A stretch of DNA of 64,000 bases from Gammaproteobacteria bacterium (GTDB lineage Bacteria > Pseudomonadota > Gammaproteobacteria > Pseudomonadales > Azotimanducaceae): contig JAAXKB010000081.1 in assembly GCA_012269545.1 (NCBI GenBank), positions 1 to 64,000 of the forward strand. Reading direction: 5' to 3'. The notes beneath the pieces were generated by a model. That model ran no database searches and was not told the origin of the DNA. It worked only from the letters and a program-made list of their open reading frames with translations. Both the position numbers and the translations under genes were made by a program. Each line of letters begins with the position of its first letter. Positions within the stretch are counted from its first letter, which is position 1. Shown piece by piece: positions 17,733 to 27,422 of the stretch.

Positions 17733-17942
17733 TCAACGCGTTCCTGCGGTAGTCTTCTTTGCATCAATAGACGCCCAAATCTGACCATTCGAATCCTTGT
17801 GAAAAGGAATGGTTCGCTCGTGCAAAAACGCCTCAAGTTGATCGGCATCGATGCTAAAATGCGTGCACAACTCCTGACCCTGCAGTACTAGTGGTCTGGC
17901 GCCGCGCATTCGGCGCTTAACGCGACGGCTCAAACGCTGCAT
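17733..17942 (-). CDS. Small basic protein of unknown function
   Basis: 69 residues, strongly basic at the N-terminus (MQRLSRRVKRRMRGARP), then a segment DADQLEAFLHERTIPFHKD with a helical look. CAGGAT sits 6-7 nt before the ATG, which supports translation, and the frame is not a shadow of another gene. I do not recognise a family; the layout (short helix, turn, basic patch) would be compatible with a small nucleic-acid-binding protein, but that is only an impression. It lies 47 bp upstream of gloA on the same strand and may be the first gene of that unit. Confidence 0.5.
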   Translation of the reverse strand: MQRLSRRVKRRMRGARPLVLQGQELCTHFSIDADQLEAFLHERTIPFHKDSNGQIWASIDAKKTTAGTR

Positions 17943-18025
17943 TGGCTATCCTGCACGGTTGCTATGGCCGAATATCTTGGTTTCGGATGCTGCATAAGTC
18001 TACTAAGAATTAATGACTCGCCTGT

Positions 18026-18706
18026 CTACTGCGTCCAGCCGCCGCTGAATGGAATAGATTGGCCAACGAAAAAATTGCTTTCTTGCGAAGCCAAAAACAG
18101 CGCAAACAAAGCATCCTCCCGAGCGGTGGCCAATCGGCCTAAGGGCACCTGCCGTGCCAACGATTTTTGGAAGGACTCTTTTTCGCGCAGTTCGCGCGGG
18201 TAGTAGACCGGATTTTCCACGTAGTTTTGCGCGATCAAGTTGGCTTGTATGTTGTGCTTGGCCACTTCGACGCCCAGCGACCGAATATAGCCGGTCTGGG
18301 CTGCTCTTGCCGCACTGTAGGCGGTTACCGTTGGCATGCCTTTCAAGGCAGTTGCGCTGCCAAAGACCACGATTTTTCCCGCGTGTCTGTTGATCATCTG
18401 TGGCACCACGGCCTGACACAGGCGATGCAGCGGGTGCACCATCATGTCAAATGTGCAATGCCAATCCTCGGCAGCCAGTTCGGTGACTGGAATGCCGGTG
18501 AAATTGGGAGAAGCGAGGTTGGCTATCAGCACGTCGATTTCGCCGCTGCCGGCAATGAGTTCCTCGCAACGTCCGGGCTGCGTCAAATCGGAGTTATCAG
18601 CGATGACCTCTGCGCCTTCCTCGCGAAACACCTCAATGGTCGCCGGTCCCATGTAGTCCTCTGCCTGCGTGACCAGCACGCGCTTGCCTGAAAGACGTCC
18701 GCTCAT
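18026..18706 (-). CDS. Atypical SDR-family protein with altered catalytic and cofactor motifs
   Basis: 226 residues with an overall SDR pattern, but key positions deviate: TQAEDYMG (13-20) in place of TGxxxGIG, ANLASP instead of NNAG, and Tyr130-x3-Arg134 (YSAAR) where Lys is expected; Ser117 is present. The C-terminal SIPFSGGWTQ matches the usual SDR ending. Short members with such motifs resemble halohydrin dehalogenases, which are SDR-derived with a Ser-Tyr-Arg triad and lack a working NAD site. That family is a realistic alternative to a dehydrogenase. ATG 18706 has GGGGGAA upstream; a TTG one codon earlier is less likely. Confidence 0.8.
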   Translation of the reverse strand: MSGRLSGKRVLVTQAEDYMGPATIEVFREEGAEVIADNSDLTQPGRCEELIAGSGEIDVLIANLASPNFTGIPVTELAAEDWHCTFDMMVHPLHRLCQAVVPQMINRHAGKIVVFGSATALKGMPTVTAYSAARAAQTGYIRSLGVEVAKHNIQANLIAQNYVENPVYYPRELREKESFQKSLARQVPLGRLATAREDALFALFLASQESNFFVGQSIPFSGGWTQ

Positions 18707-18878
18707 CAATTTCCCCCAATGCCTCAGTTCAAACGGTTAATTTCACAGTAGCACGTAACATGGTCTTGCCGAATACCGGCGGCAGAAGTAATGAAAAAAA
18801 CTCATGGGTGGTATTCCAGCCATTTGCATGCGGGTGGCGATATACTGCGCGATGATTTATCCCCAGACAGGAAAAAAG

Positions 18879-21074
18879 ATGTCACAACGCAGAGTGAATC
18901 GCGGCGAATTGCAAATCGCCGCTCAATTGGACGCATTTGTAGCGGATCAAGTTGCACCCGATACCGGCGTCAGTGTTGAAGCCTTTTGGGCGGGTTTTGA
19001 GGCTTGTTTAAAAGATCTAGGACCGGTGAATCGCGAATTGCTTGCCGTGCGTGAAAGCTTGCAAAAACAGATCGACGAATGGCATCGGGCGCGCAAAGGG
19101 CAGCCTATCGACGAAGCCGAGTACAAGACTTTCTTGCAGTCCATAGGGTACTTGCTGCCCGAGCCGCCGGACTTTTCCATCCAAGTCAGTAACGTTGACA
19201 GTGAAATCGCCGCGCTCGCTGGTCCCCAACTGGTGGTGCCAGTCATGAACGCTCGGTATGCCTTAAACGCGGCTAACGCACGTTGGGGCAGTTTATATGA
19301 CGCCTTCTACGGCACCGACATCATTGCCGAAGAACCCGGCCGAGAGAAAGGCAGCAGCTACAATCCTGCCCGTGGCGAACTGGTTGTGGCCAGAGTCCAG
19401 CAAATTCTTGATGAAGTGACGCCATTGGCCCATGGCAGCCACAGTGACGTGGTGAGCTATGGCATTGGCATGGATGGTGACGGTGTCGCCCACTTGAGGT
19501 GCATTTTGTCGGATGGCGGTAATACCGCGCTGAAGGACGAGTCGCAATTTATTGGCTATGTTGGTGAAGAGGATCCCAGCAGCATTTTACTGCAGCACAA
19601 TGGTCTGCATCTGGATATCTTGATTGATCGAAACGATCCGGTGGGTGCAGTAAACCCCGCAGGCGTGAAAGACGTGGTGGCCGAGTCCGCCATGACGACC
19701 ATTCAGGATTGTGAAGACTCTGTGGCAGCTGTCGATGCTGAGGACAAATGCGTTGTCTACGGTAACTGGCTGGGTTTGATGAAGGGCACCTTGAAGGAGG
19801 TAATGGAAAAGGGCGGCCGGCAAATCGTTCGCCAACTCAATGCCGATCGCAAATACACGGCGTCAGCGGGTGGTGAATTGGTTCTGCATGGCCGAAGTTT
19901 GATGTTGGTTCGTAACGTGGGTCACTTGATGACCACGGACGCGGTTTTGGACGGCGAAGGCCGTGAAGTGCCTGAGGGGTTCCTCGACGCTTTTGTTACC
20001 GGGCTAGCAGCCAAGCACGATTTGCTCAAGACCAGTGACGATCTGCGAAACTCTCGCACCGGCAGCGTTTACATCGTCAAGCCCAAAATGCATGGCCCCG
20101 ACGAAGTGTCGTTAGCCGTTGATTTGTTGGGGCGAGTGGAAGAAACCATCGGCTTGGCAAAGAACACGCTGAAGATGGGCATCATGGATGAAGAACGCCG
20201 CACCAGTGTGAATCTCAAGGCGTGTGTCGAGCGTGCTAAGGAACGAATTGTCTTCATCAATACAGGGTTCCTTGACCGTACTGGTGACGAAATTCACACC
20301 AGTATGGAAGCAGGCCCTGTGTTGGAAAAAGAAGTCATCAAGGCTCAGACCTGGATCACAGCCTACGAAGACAACAACGTAGATGTGGGTTTGCGCGCAG
20401 GTTTTCAGGGTAAGGCGCAAATTGGTAAGGGCATGTGGGCCAAGCCTGATGAAATGGCAGAAATGCTTGAGGTGAAATCAAACCATCCCAGAGCAGGGGC
20501 AAGTACCGCGTGGGTGCCTTCACCCACCGCTGCCTCCTTGCACGCGCTGCACTATCACCAAGTCAACGTTGCCTCAGTGCAAGAGGAGTTGCGCGGGCGA
20601 GCGCCTGCCAGCGTGGACGATATTTTGCAGATCCCCTTGCTGGCCGGTAAAAATTTATCCGCGGAAGACGTGCAGGCGGAGCTTGATAACAATGTGCAGG
20701 GCATTTTGGGCTACGTGGTTCGCTGGGTGGATCAGGGTGTGGGCTGCTCTAAAGTGCCGGATATTAACGATGTGGGCCTGATGGAAGACCGTGCGACTCT
20801 GCGCATATCCAGTCAGCACATAGCCAATTGGCTGCACCACGGTGTCTGCAGCGAAGCGCAAGTCCGCGCGACAATGGAGCGTATGGCAGCCGTCGTGGAT
20901 AGCCAAAACGCCGGCGATGCCGAGTATCGCAATATGGCCCCGGATGTCGATCACAGTGTCGCCTTTCAGGCTGCCTGTGATCTGATTTTCTCCGGCATCG
21001 AGCAGCCCAGTGGCTACACCGAACCGGTACTGCACGCGCGCCGCCGCGAGGCAAAGGCAAAATTTGCGGGCTAG
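18879..21074 (+). CDS. glcB: Malate synthase G
   Basis: 731 residues, near the 723 of E. coli GlcB. Condenses glyoxylate with acetyl-CoA to malate in the glyoxylate shunt. Characteristic segments include [32 protein letters not shown], the signature [18 protein letters not shown] and [23 protein letters not shown] before the ATG at 18879 sets this start; the frame is open 25 codons further up without a site. It stands alone on the + strand, divergent from the atypical SDR. No isocitrate lyase gene is in the window. The sodium:solute symporter pair nearby fits acetate use. Confidence 0.96.
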   Translation: MSQRRVNRGELQIAAQLDAFVADQVAPDTGVSVEAFWAGFEACLKDLGPVNRELLAVRESLQKQIDEWHRARKGQPIDEAEYKTFLQSIGYLLPEPPDFSIQVSNVDSEIAALAGPQLVVPVMNARYALNAANARWGSLYDAFYGTDIIAEEPGREKGSSYNPARGELVVARVQQILDEVTPLAHGSHSDVVSYGIGMDGDGVAHLRCILSDGGNTALKDESQFIGYVGEEDPSSILLQHNGLHLDILIDRNDPVGAVNPAGVKDVVAESAMTTIQDCEDSVAAVDAEDKCVVYGNWLGLMKGTLKEVMEKGGRQIVRQLNADRKYTASAGGELVLHGRSLMLVRNVGHLMTTDAVLDGEGREVPEGFLDAFVTGLAAKHDLLKTSDDLRNSRTGSVYIVKPKMHGPDEVSLAVDLLGRVEETIGLAKNTLKMGIMDEERRTSVNLKACVERAKERIVFINTGFLDRTGDEIHTSMEAGPVLEKEVIKAQTWITAYEDNNVDVGLRAGFQGKAQIGKGMWAKPDEMAEMLEVKSNHPRAGASTAWVPSPTAASLHALHYHQVNVASVQEELRGRAPASVDDILQIPLLAGKNLSAEDVQAELDNNVQGILGYVVRWVDQGVGCSKVPDINDVGLMEDRATLRISSQHIANWLHHGVCSEAQVRATMERMAAVVDSQNAGDAEYRNMAPDVDHSVAFQAACDLIFSGIEQPSGYTEPVLHARRREAKAKFAG

Positions 21075-21136
21075 TGCCCGTTTGCCGCCTCGTTCGCAGA
21101 AGGGTTGGCCAGTTTTGGATGAAATAGGAGTGCAAG

Positions 21137-21937
21137 ATGGGAAGCCTTGAAGGAAAGAACGCGCTGGTGACCGGCGCAGGCCGCGGCATCGGTGAGGCGA
21201 CTGCACGCAAGCTCGCCTCTCACGGGGCGAATGTGCTGATCAATGACCTAGATGCTGATGTTGCGGAGGCCGTAGCGTCATCAATACCCGGCGCAGTGGC
21301 ATTTCCCGCAGATCTGACCGACCCTGAAGCAGCCGATCAGGTGGTCAATGCGGCGCTTGAGGCTCTCGGTGGCTTAGACATCGTCGTGAATAACGCGGGC
21401 TACATATGGCATAGCGCGATTCACAACATGAGTGATGAACAGTGGGATGCGATGATCGATATTCATGCCAGCGCCCAGTTTCGGATTTTGCGTGCCTACG
21501 GGCGCTGGCTGCGCGAGAACGCCGGACCGGACGCGCCAACGCGAAAAGTTGTCAATATTTCTTCCACCATGGGCGTGCACGGGGGCGCGACGCAGCTAGC
21601 CTATTCCGCCGGCAAGGCTGCTGTGGTGGGAATTACTAAAACCTTGGCCAAGGAATGGGGCCGATTTAACGTCACCGTCAATGCCGTCGCCTTTGGCGCC
21701 ATCGAGACTCGCCTCACCAGTCCATACGACCGCGAGCCCAACATTTCCATGGTGAAAGGCCAGCCACGCAAAGTGGGTCTCAGTCATGAGCAAATTGCCG
21801 CAGCCAAGCAAGCATCGCCCTTGGGTCGCCTCGGCACCCCGGAAGATGCCGCAAACTCGATTTATCTGATGTGTGCACCGGAATCAGATTGGATCACCGG
21901 CGAGGTCATCCTCGCTAGCGGCGGTGTGCGTTCCTGA
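21137..21937 (+). CDS. SDR family oxidoreductase
   Basis: 266 residues: TGAGRGIG (12-19), NNAG (85-88), Ser142/143, Tyr156-x3-Lys160 (YSAGK). Asp37 and Asp39 after beta-2 (INDLDAD) favour NAD(H). The insertion after Lys (TSPYDREPNISMVKG) resembles members annotated as 3-oxoacyl-ACP reductase-like or hydroxyacyl dehydrogenases. TAGGAG precedes the ATG. It follows malate synthase by 62 bp and abuts the convergent symporter stop with no spacer. Confidence 0.92.
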   Translation: MGSLEGKNALVTGAGRGIGEATARKLASHGANVLINDLDADVAEAVASSIPGAVAFPADLTDPEAADQVVNAALEALGGLDIVVNNAGYIWHSAIHNMSDEQWDAMIDIHASAQFRILRAYGRWLRENAGPDAPTRKVVNISSTMGVHGGATQLAYSAGKAAVVGITKTLAKEWGRFNVTVNAVAFGAIETRLTSPYDREPNISMVKGQPRKVGLSHEQIAAAKQASPLGRLGTPEDAANSIYLMCAPESDWITGEVILASGGVRS

Positions 21938-23710
21938 TTAATGATTTTGCGGTTCGCCTACGCCTTTGGGTATGCGGATATTGTCAACCAGAGCCGTCAC
22001 ATGATGCGGAGCTGGAGCCGTGCAGCGGGAGATAACCAAGGCTAAGGCGAAATTGATGACTGCGCCAACAGTGCCGATTCCCTCAGGCGAAATGCCGAAG
22101 AGCCAGTTTTCGGCGGTGTTGGTTTCCGGTGACACAAACTTGAAGTAGGCGATGTAGGTCAGGGTGAAAATAAGACCGGCGAGCATGCCAACGATCGCGC
22201 CTTCACGGTTCATCCGCTTGTCAAAAATACCAAGCAAAATCGCCGGGAACAGCGAGGCAGCGGCCAATCCAAACGCGAAGGCGACCACCTGCGCCACGAA
22301 GCCGGGCGGGTCGATACCCAGATATCCTGCAATACCAATGGCTGTCACCGCTGCCAACCGCGCATAGAAGAGCTCTTGGCGGTCGGTCAAACCCTTCGCA
22401 AAGGTTTTCTTCATGAGGTCGTGGGAAACCGATGTGGATATGACTAATAGCAGCCCGGCCGCCGTGGACAGCGCGGCGGCCAAGCTGCCCGCAGCCACCA
22501 GCGCAATGACCCAGTCCGGGAGGGCCGCAATCTCAGGGTTGGCGAGCACCATGATGTCTCGGTCCACATAGACTTCGTTGTCGCTCGCCGTGGGCGGATT
22601 CAGCACGTCGCGGGAACCGTCGGCCCGTCGCTCCGGGCCAAAGGTAGGCTTGCCTTCAAATGGCGCGCCGGGATGGTATTGAATGCGACCATCTTCGTTC
22701 TTGTCTTCCCAGCCGATCAGACCAATGTTCTCCCAGCTCTTGAACCATCCCGCCACATCGCTGTACTGGGTGTTGTGGATGGTTTCGACAAAGTTAAGCC
22801 TGGCAAAGGCACCTACCGCCGGCGCGGTGGTGTAGAGCAGGGCGATAAAAATCAGCGCGTAGCCTGCGGACTTGCGCGCATCGGAGACCTTGGGCACGGT
22901 AAAAAAGCGCACAATGACGTGGGGTAGTCCAGCGGTGCCAATCATCAACGCCATGGTGATGGCGAACACATCGATGGTGCTTTTTCCGCCTTGTGTGTAT
23001 GCGGCAAAGCCTAACTCCGTCAGGGTTTGGTCGAGCTTGTCGAGTACGGATAAGCCGGAGCCGTCCGCCACTTCCGCGCCCAGTCCAATTTGCGGAATCG
23101 GGATGCCAGTGATCAGCATGGAAATGAAAATGGCCGGCACCAGATAGGCAAAGATCAGCACACAGTACTGGGCAACCTGGGTATAGGTAATGCCTTTCAT
23201 GCCACCGAGCACGGCGTACATAAAGACGATGGCCATGCCTACGATAACCCCCCAGAAAATCGGGATGTTAAGGAACTGGGAAAACACGATTCCGACGCCA
23301 CGCATCTGTCCCGCGACGTAGGTAAAGGAAATCAGAATCAGACAGATAACCGCGATGACCCGAGCGGTGGTGGAATAATAGCGAGTGCCGATGAAGTCCG
23401 GCACCGTGAACTGACCGAATTTGCGCAGGTAAGGGGCGAGAAGTAGCGCCAAAATAACGTAGCCGCCGGTCCAACCCATGAGATAGACGGCGCCGTCGTA
23501 CCCCAAGAACGCGATGATACCTGCCATGGAAATGAATGACGCCGCGCTCATCCAGTCAGCGGCGGTGGCCATACCATTGGCAATGGGATGCACGCCGCCG
23601 CCCGCCACATAGAACTCGTTGGTTGAGCCGGCGCGAGACCAAATGGCAATGCCAATGTACAGGCCGAAAGACAGTGCTACGAAGATGTACGTGAGCGATT
23701 GAGCATCCAT
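21938..23710 (-). CDS. Sodium:solute symporter, ActP-like large subunit
   Basis: 590 residues with about 13 membrane helices, SSS family, closest in feel to acetate permease ActP and the two-component VC_2705-type symporters. NEFYVAGGG and GMATAADWMSAASFISMAG are typical. A soluble insert around residues 330-400 (ENIGLIGWEDKNEDGRI, DNEVYVDRD) contains an EF-hand-like acidic stretch. The ATG at 23710 lies just past the TGA of the DUF4212 gene and uses AGGAGG within that gene, so translation is coupled. Expected to import acetate or another short monocarboxylate with Na+. Confidence 0.93.
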   Translation of the reverse strand: MDAQSLTYIFVALSFGLYIGIAIWSRAGSTNEFYVAGGGVHPIANGMATAADWMSAASFISMAGIIAFLGYDGAVYLMGWTGGYVILALLLAPYLRKFGQFTVPDFIGTRYYSTTARVIAVICLILISFTYVAGQMRGVGIVFSQFLNIPIFWGVIVGMAIVFMYAVLGGMKGITYTQVAQYCVLIFAYLVPAIFISMLITGIPIPQIGLGAEVADGSGLSVLDKLDQTLTELGFAAYTQGGKSTIDVFAITMALMIGTAGLPHVIVRFFTVPKVSDARKSAGYALIFIALLYTTAPAVGAFARLNFVETIHNTQYSDVAGWFKSWENIGLIGWEDKNEDGRIQYHPGAPFEGKPTFGPERRADGSRDVLNPPTASDNEVYVDRDIMVLANPEIAALPDWVIALVAAGSLAAALSTAAGLLLVISTSVSHDLMKKTFAKGLTDRQELFYARLAAVTAIGIAGYLGIDPPGFVAQVVAFAFGLAAASLFPAILLGIFDKRMNREGAIVGMLAGLIFTLTYIAYFKFVSPETNTAENWLFGISPEGIGTVGAVINFALALVISRCTAPAPHHVTALVDNIRIPKGVGEPQNH

Positions 23711-23711
23711 A

Positions 23712-23996
23712 TCACTCGTCCTCCTGACTTGAGGATTCGTCCTCGTCATCGGACACCCCGTACTGGCGGTCGAGTTTTTGCATCTGATGAATGTAAATAA
23801 AGATCAAGGCGACAAAGACGTAGATGGCCCCTTGTTGGGCCCACCAGAAACCCAGTTTAAAACCGAAAAAAGGAATTCGATTGAGTTCTTCGACAAGCAA
23901 AATGCCAAAACCGAATGACACGGTGAACCAAATACTGAGCAAAATGCCGAGCAGGCGCAGGTTGGCTTTCCAGTAGCCATTGTTGTTATCGTTCAC
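23712..23996 (-). CDS. DUF4212 protein, symporter small subunit
   Basis: 94 residues with two membrane helices (LLGILLSIWFTVSFGFGILL and WAQQGAIYVFVALIFIYIHQ) and a strongly acidic tail (DDEDESSSQEDE). The sequence NGYWKANLRL and GFKLGFWWAQQGAI are hallmarks of the small subunit always found before a sodium:solute symporter. GTG start with GAGGGGA upstream. The following symporter starts 1 bp beyond its stop, so the two are translationally coupled. Confidence 0.93.
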   Translation of the reverse strand: MNDNNNGYWKANLRLLGILLSIWFTVSFGFGILLVEELNRIPFFGFKLGFWWAQQGAIYVFVALIFIYIHQMQKLDRQYGVSDDEDESSSQEDE

Positions 23997-24114
23997 GAAA
24001 TTTCCCCTCTATCTCCAAGCCAAGATACTGCACCATGCGTTACGGGGAATACAGACCTAGCGAGTGTCGGAGCAACCTTGTAGCCTGTGCCGCTGTTAAC
24101 TATCGGTATGCTCT

Positions 24115-24900
24115 ATGTCCTCTGCCTTTGATCTGGATTTTCCTCACGCCCCGGTGCAGCCCATTCGTCCCGCAGCCACCGTCATCGTCGTGCGGGAGGC
24201 GCCAAGCAGCTACGAAATTTTCATGCTGAAACGGACCAGCAAGGCGAGCTTCGCCTCGGGCATGTATGTCTTTCCCGGAGGCCGCGTTGATTCAGACGAT
24301 CATCTTCACGCCTACGATGCGCATCGTCACGGACCGACAGATGGACAACAGCCCCAAGTGGCTGCCTTGGGCGACGAGTGGCGCGGATTTTGGATCGCGT
24401 GCATTCGCGAAACCTTTGAGGAGGCGGGTTTGATGCTGGCCTACACACCCGATGGGGAGTTGGTGTCTTTTGCTGATGCAGCGGTGCAGGAACGTTTTGC
24501 CGCTTATCGCGACCCGCTGCACGATGGCACGCTGTCGCTATTGGATATCTGCCGCAAAGAAAACCTCAAGCTGGCCGTCGACCACATTCATTTCTATAAC
24601 CGTTTTGTGACTCCCTTGGGTCGCCCGAGGCGGTTCGATACGCGCTTTTTCATTGCCGCGGCTCCAGAAAGTCAGCGCGGCAGCCACGATAAACAAGAAA
24701 CGGTAGACAGTATTTGGATAACACCGCAAGAAGCGCTGGAAAGGCATGCGGCAAAAGAGTTTGATTTGATGAACGTCACCCGAATTCAGTTGGAGGCTCT
24801 GGCTAAGTCGCCAACCAAGGCAGCCCTGCTGGAGATGTCGGTGAATAAGCAACGCTTTTCCACCATGCGCCCTGTGTTGCCCAAGGGCAGCAAGGGATAG
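24115..24900 (+). CDS. NUDIX hydrolase (NUDT7/NUDT19-like)
   Basis: 261 residues. The Nudix box is split: GG at 55-56 (VFPGGRVD) and RETFEEAGL at 98-106, separated by a long insert, as in the CoA/acyl-CoA diphosphatase branch (NUDT7, NUDT8, NUDT19) where an additional helical insertion occurs. It would cleave CoA esters or other nucleotide diphosphates with Mg2+. This would suit the CoA-thioester-rich gene content, but substrate is inferred. The ribosome site is weak. The Eis-like gene follows after 28 bp. Confidence 0.85.
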   Translation: MSSAFDLDFPHAPVQPIRPAATVIVVREAPSSYEIFMLKRTSKASFASGMYVFPGGRVDSDDHLHAYDAHRHGPTDGQQPQVAALGDEWRGFWIACIRETFEEAGLMLAYTPDGELVSFADAAVQERFAAYRDPLHDGTLSLLDICRKENLKLAVDHIHFYNRFVTPLGRPRRFDTRFFIAAAPESQRGSHDKQETVDSIWITPQEALERHAAKEFDLMNVTRIQLEALAKSPTKAALLEMSVNKQRFSTMRPVLPKGSKG

Positions 24901-24928
24901 AAGCAGACGCAGAAATGGGGTTCAGGCC

Positions 24929-26185
24929 GTGTCCGAAACAGTGCAAATAGACATACGGGATCTTGAGATTGAAGCCGATATGCCCGCGCTCCAACGGATA
25001 TGGCGTGAGATTGGATGGTCAGACAGCAAACAAACGGATCGCGCCATGCGCGATTTTTATGCCGAGGGCGAGACCGGGGTTGCGCTGATCGACGGCGAGG
25101 TAGAGTGCGCGGTGTTGACGCAATCTGGCACCATGCGTCTGGATCAGACGGATTTGCCGTTGTGCGTTGTTGCCGCGGTAACAACCAGTCGTATCGCTCG
25201 AGGATTGTCCCTGGCGCAAAAGCTCACCGCCCGCCAGTTGGTGGAAGGTCAGCAAGCAGGCGCATCAGTCGCCACGTTGGGAGTGTTTGATCAAGGCTTT
25301 TATAACAAGGTAGGTTTTGGAACCGGTGCCTACGTTAACGAATTTGCCTTCGATCCGGGATCGCTGGATGTCAGTCTCAAAGCTCGTACGCCGGTGCGAC
25401 TGGGTGTTGAGCAGGCGGATGAGATGTTGGCGGCTATGGTTGCGCGTCCACCGGTCCACGGCTCGGTGGTGCTGAATCTCCCCCTGACCTTCAAGGCCGA
25501 ACTCAGCATGGACGACGATGCCTTTGGCCTAGGTTACTACGAGGGCTCGCGCTTGACGCACTTTGTCTGGGTGCGCGCCAAGGGCGAAAACGGGCCGTAT
25601 CGGATTAAGTGGATGGGCTACGAGGACGGCGATGGCCTGTTAGAGTTGCTGGCGCTGCTGAAGTCTTTAGCCGATCAAGTGTATGCCATTCGCATGCTCG
25701 AACCCCCTCACGTGCAGCTGCAGAGCATGCTCAAAAGACCCTTCCGCAGTCAGGCCATTGCCGAAAAGGGTATGTTCAGTGCGGACCAAAGTACGCATGC
25801 GTGGTACCAGCTGCGGGTGTTGGATTTGCCCAGTTGTCTCGGTGCACTGTCTTATTCAGGGCTGGATATCACGTTTCAACTGCGCCTAGAAGATCCGATT
25901 GACGGGGTGCTGGCGGCAGAGGACTTGGCGGCAGAAAAAGCAGTCTGGCGTTCCCTGAGTGGTGACTGGGTCGTGACGTTGGGCAAGCAGTCGACGGTGG
26001 TATCTGGCACCGATGCGGCGTTGCCAGCAGTGGAGTGCAGTGTAAACAGCTTCAGCCGCTTGCTCTGGGGCGTGACCAGCGCCAGCAGTCTGGCGATTTC
26101 GGACGGAATGAAAGCGCCTGCGTCCTTGCTTGAGTCCTTGGATGGTGTTTTTACCGCCAACCCCAATCCCGGTTGGGATTTTTGA
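24929..26185 (+). CDS. Eis-like GNAT N-acetyltransferase with SCP2-type C-terminal domain
   Basis: 418 residues, the size of Eis (enhanced intracellular survival) family proteins. Segments that fit are VCVVAAVTTSRIARGLSL (substrate for the acetyl-CoA loop, here VAAVTTSRIARGLSLAQK), GVFDQGFYNKVGFGTG, and a C-terminal domain with LRLEDPIDG and a final LLWGVTSASSLAISDG, as in the sterol-carrier-like third domain. Eis enzymes acetylate amines or lysines, but the physiological substrate here is unknown. GTG start. Its end overlaps an open frame upstream of rsgA, and the two are likely cotranscribed. Confidence 0.8.
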   Translation: MSETVQIDIRDLEIEADMPALQRIWREIGWSDSKQTDRAMRDFYAEGETGVALIDGEVECAVLTQSGTMRLDQTDLPLCVVAAVTTSRIARGLSLAQKLTARQLVEGQQAGASVATLGVFDQGFYNKVGFGTGAYVNEFAFDPGSLDVSLKARTPVRLGVEQADEMLAAMVARPPVHGSVVLNLPLTFKAELSMDDDAFGLGYYEGSRLTHFVWVRAKGENGPYRIKWMGYEDGDGLLELLALLKSLADQVYAIRMLEPPHVQLQSMLKRPFRSQAIAEKGMFSADQSTHAWYQLRVLDLPSCLGALSYSGLDITFQLRLEDPIDGVLAAEDLAAEKAVWRSLSGDWVVTLGKQSTVVSGTDAALPAVECSVNSFSRLLWGVTSASSLAISDGMKAPASLLESLDGVFTANPNPGWDF

Positions 26186-26216
26186 TGTTCTTGCATCCCA
26201 GCAGCAGGCTGACACC

Positions 26217-27326
26217 GTGACGGAGCCCCGTAAGTTATTGCTCGAAACGGATACGCAGCAGCTGCAAGCTCTTGGCTGGAATGAGCACTTTCAGACTCAA
26301 GTCGATGACCTGCGCAACGCTGAGGATCCCCCGGCGCCCAGCTTTGTGGCCCGAGTCGTTGGCGTTGAACGGACCGGGCTGAGTATCGCGCCTCAAGGCA
26401 GCCTGCCATCAGACCGCGTGCCAATGAGCGGACGCTGGTTTCGCGGCGATGAAGAAACCCGACCCACCATCGGCGATTGGGTCATTGTTGATTCGCAGTC
26501 TGGCGCGCTGCTGGATATGTTGGCGCGGCGCAGTTTGATCAAGCGCGTGAACCCGTTGGGGGCGCTGCAATTGATCGCGGCAAACGTGGATACTGCGTTT
26601 ATAGTCACCTCGTGTAATGCGGACTTCAGTCCGGAGCGATTGGAACGTTATTTGTCGGTGGTGATGGAATCGAATATTGCACCAGTCTTGGTGCTGACCA
26701 AGGTGGATTTGGCGGCTGATGCAGCAGAATACGCTGCATTGCTGGACCATCGATTTTCAGACATACCGCGCGTGTCCATCAATGCGCTTAATGCTGAGGA
26801 GGTGGCGAGATTGAATCCTTGGTGCAATTCCGGTCAAACCATCGCCCTGCTGGGGTCTTCTGGTGTGGGTAAATCGACCTTAGTTAATTCGCTGGTGGGT
26901 GGTGACGTGCAGGCAACTGCAGCCATCCGAGAGGAGGACGGCAAGGGCCGTCATACCACCACCAACCGGTCCTTGCATCGGCTACCCGAGGGTGGGGTGA
27001 TTTTGGACAGTCCGGGTATGCGAGAACTGCAGCTGGCAGAAGCCGAAGACGGCTTAGATCAGCTGTTCGCCGATGTTGAGGCGCTGGCGTCTGTGTGTCG
27101 CTTCAACGACTGTTCCCACAGCCAAGAACCCGGCTGCGCGGTGGTCAATGCGCTGCAAAACGGTGAGTTGGATGAGCAACGGTTGCTCAGCTATCAGGCT
27201 CTGAAGGCCGAGGAGGCGCGTAACCGCGAATCTCTGGCAGCTCGCCACAGTCGAGAGCGGGCATTCGGTAAGAAAGTACGCACCGCGGTAAAAGATAAAC
27301 GTCGGGGAAAGGACGTCGAGCAGTAG
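26217..27326 (+). CDS. rsgA: Ribosome small-subunit-dependent GTPase RsgA
   Basis: Circularly permuted GTPase that checks 30S maturation. Order is OB-fold domain (residues ~40-100), GTPase core with G4 TKVD, then P-loop GSSGVGKST and G3 DSPGMRE, and a C-terminal zinc knuckle (CRFNDCSHSQEPGCAV). The GRHTTT switch is present. The frame is open back to 26130 inside the acetyltransferase gene, but homologues of this LGWNEHF type begin near MTEP..LLET, so GTG 26217 is chosen; its ribosome site is weak. 369 residues. Confidence 0.94.
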   Translation: MTEPRKLLLETDTQQLQALGWNEHFQTQVDDLRNAEDPPAPSFVARVVGVERTGLSIAPQGSLPSDRVPMSGRWFRGDEETRPTIGDWVIVDSQSGALLDMLARRSLIKRVNPLGALQLIAANVDTAFIVTSCNADFSPERLERYLSVVMESNIAPVLVLTKVDLAADAAEYAALLDHRFSDIPRVSINALNAEEVARLNPWCNSGQTIALLGSSGVGKSTLVNSLVGGDVQATAAIREEDGKGRHTTTNRSLHRLPEGGVILDSPGMRELQLAEAEDGLDQLFADVEALASVCRFNDCSHSQEPGCAVVNALQNGELDEQRLLSYQALKAEEARNRESLAARHSRERAFGKKVRTAVKDKRRGKDVEQ

Positions 27327-27422
27327 AACATCGACACCGCAGCCCAAAGCTCCTAAAGTCGGGGGTCGCAGCGGGGCATCAGCATGCTCCGCGATCAGTG
27401 CATTTGGTTTACGAGGTTGTCA

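Noticed and set aside
26130-26216. Upstream extension of rsgA
   Set aside because: It lies within the C-terminal coding sequence of the acetyltransferase and carries no RsgA sequence; GTG 26217 is a better start.
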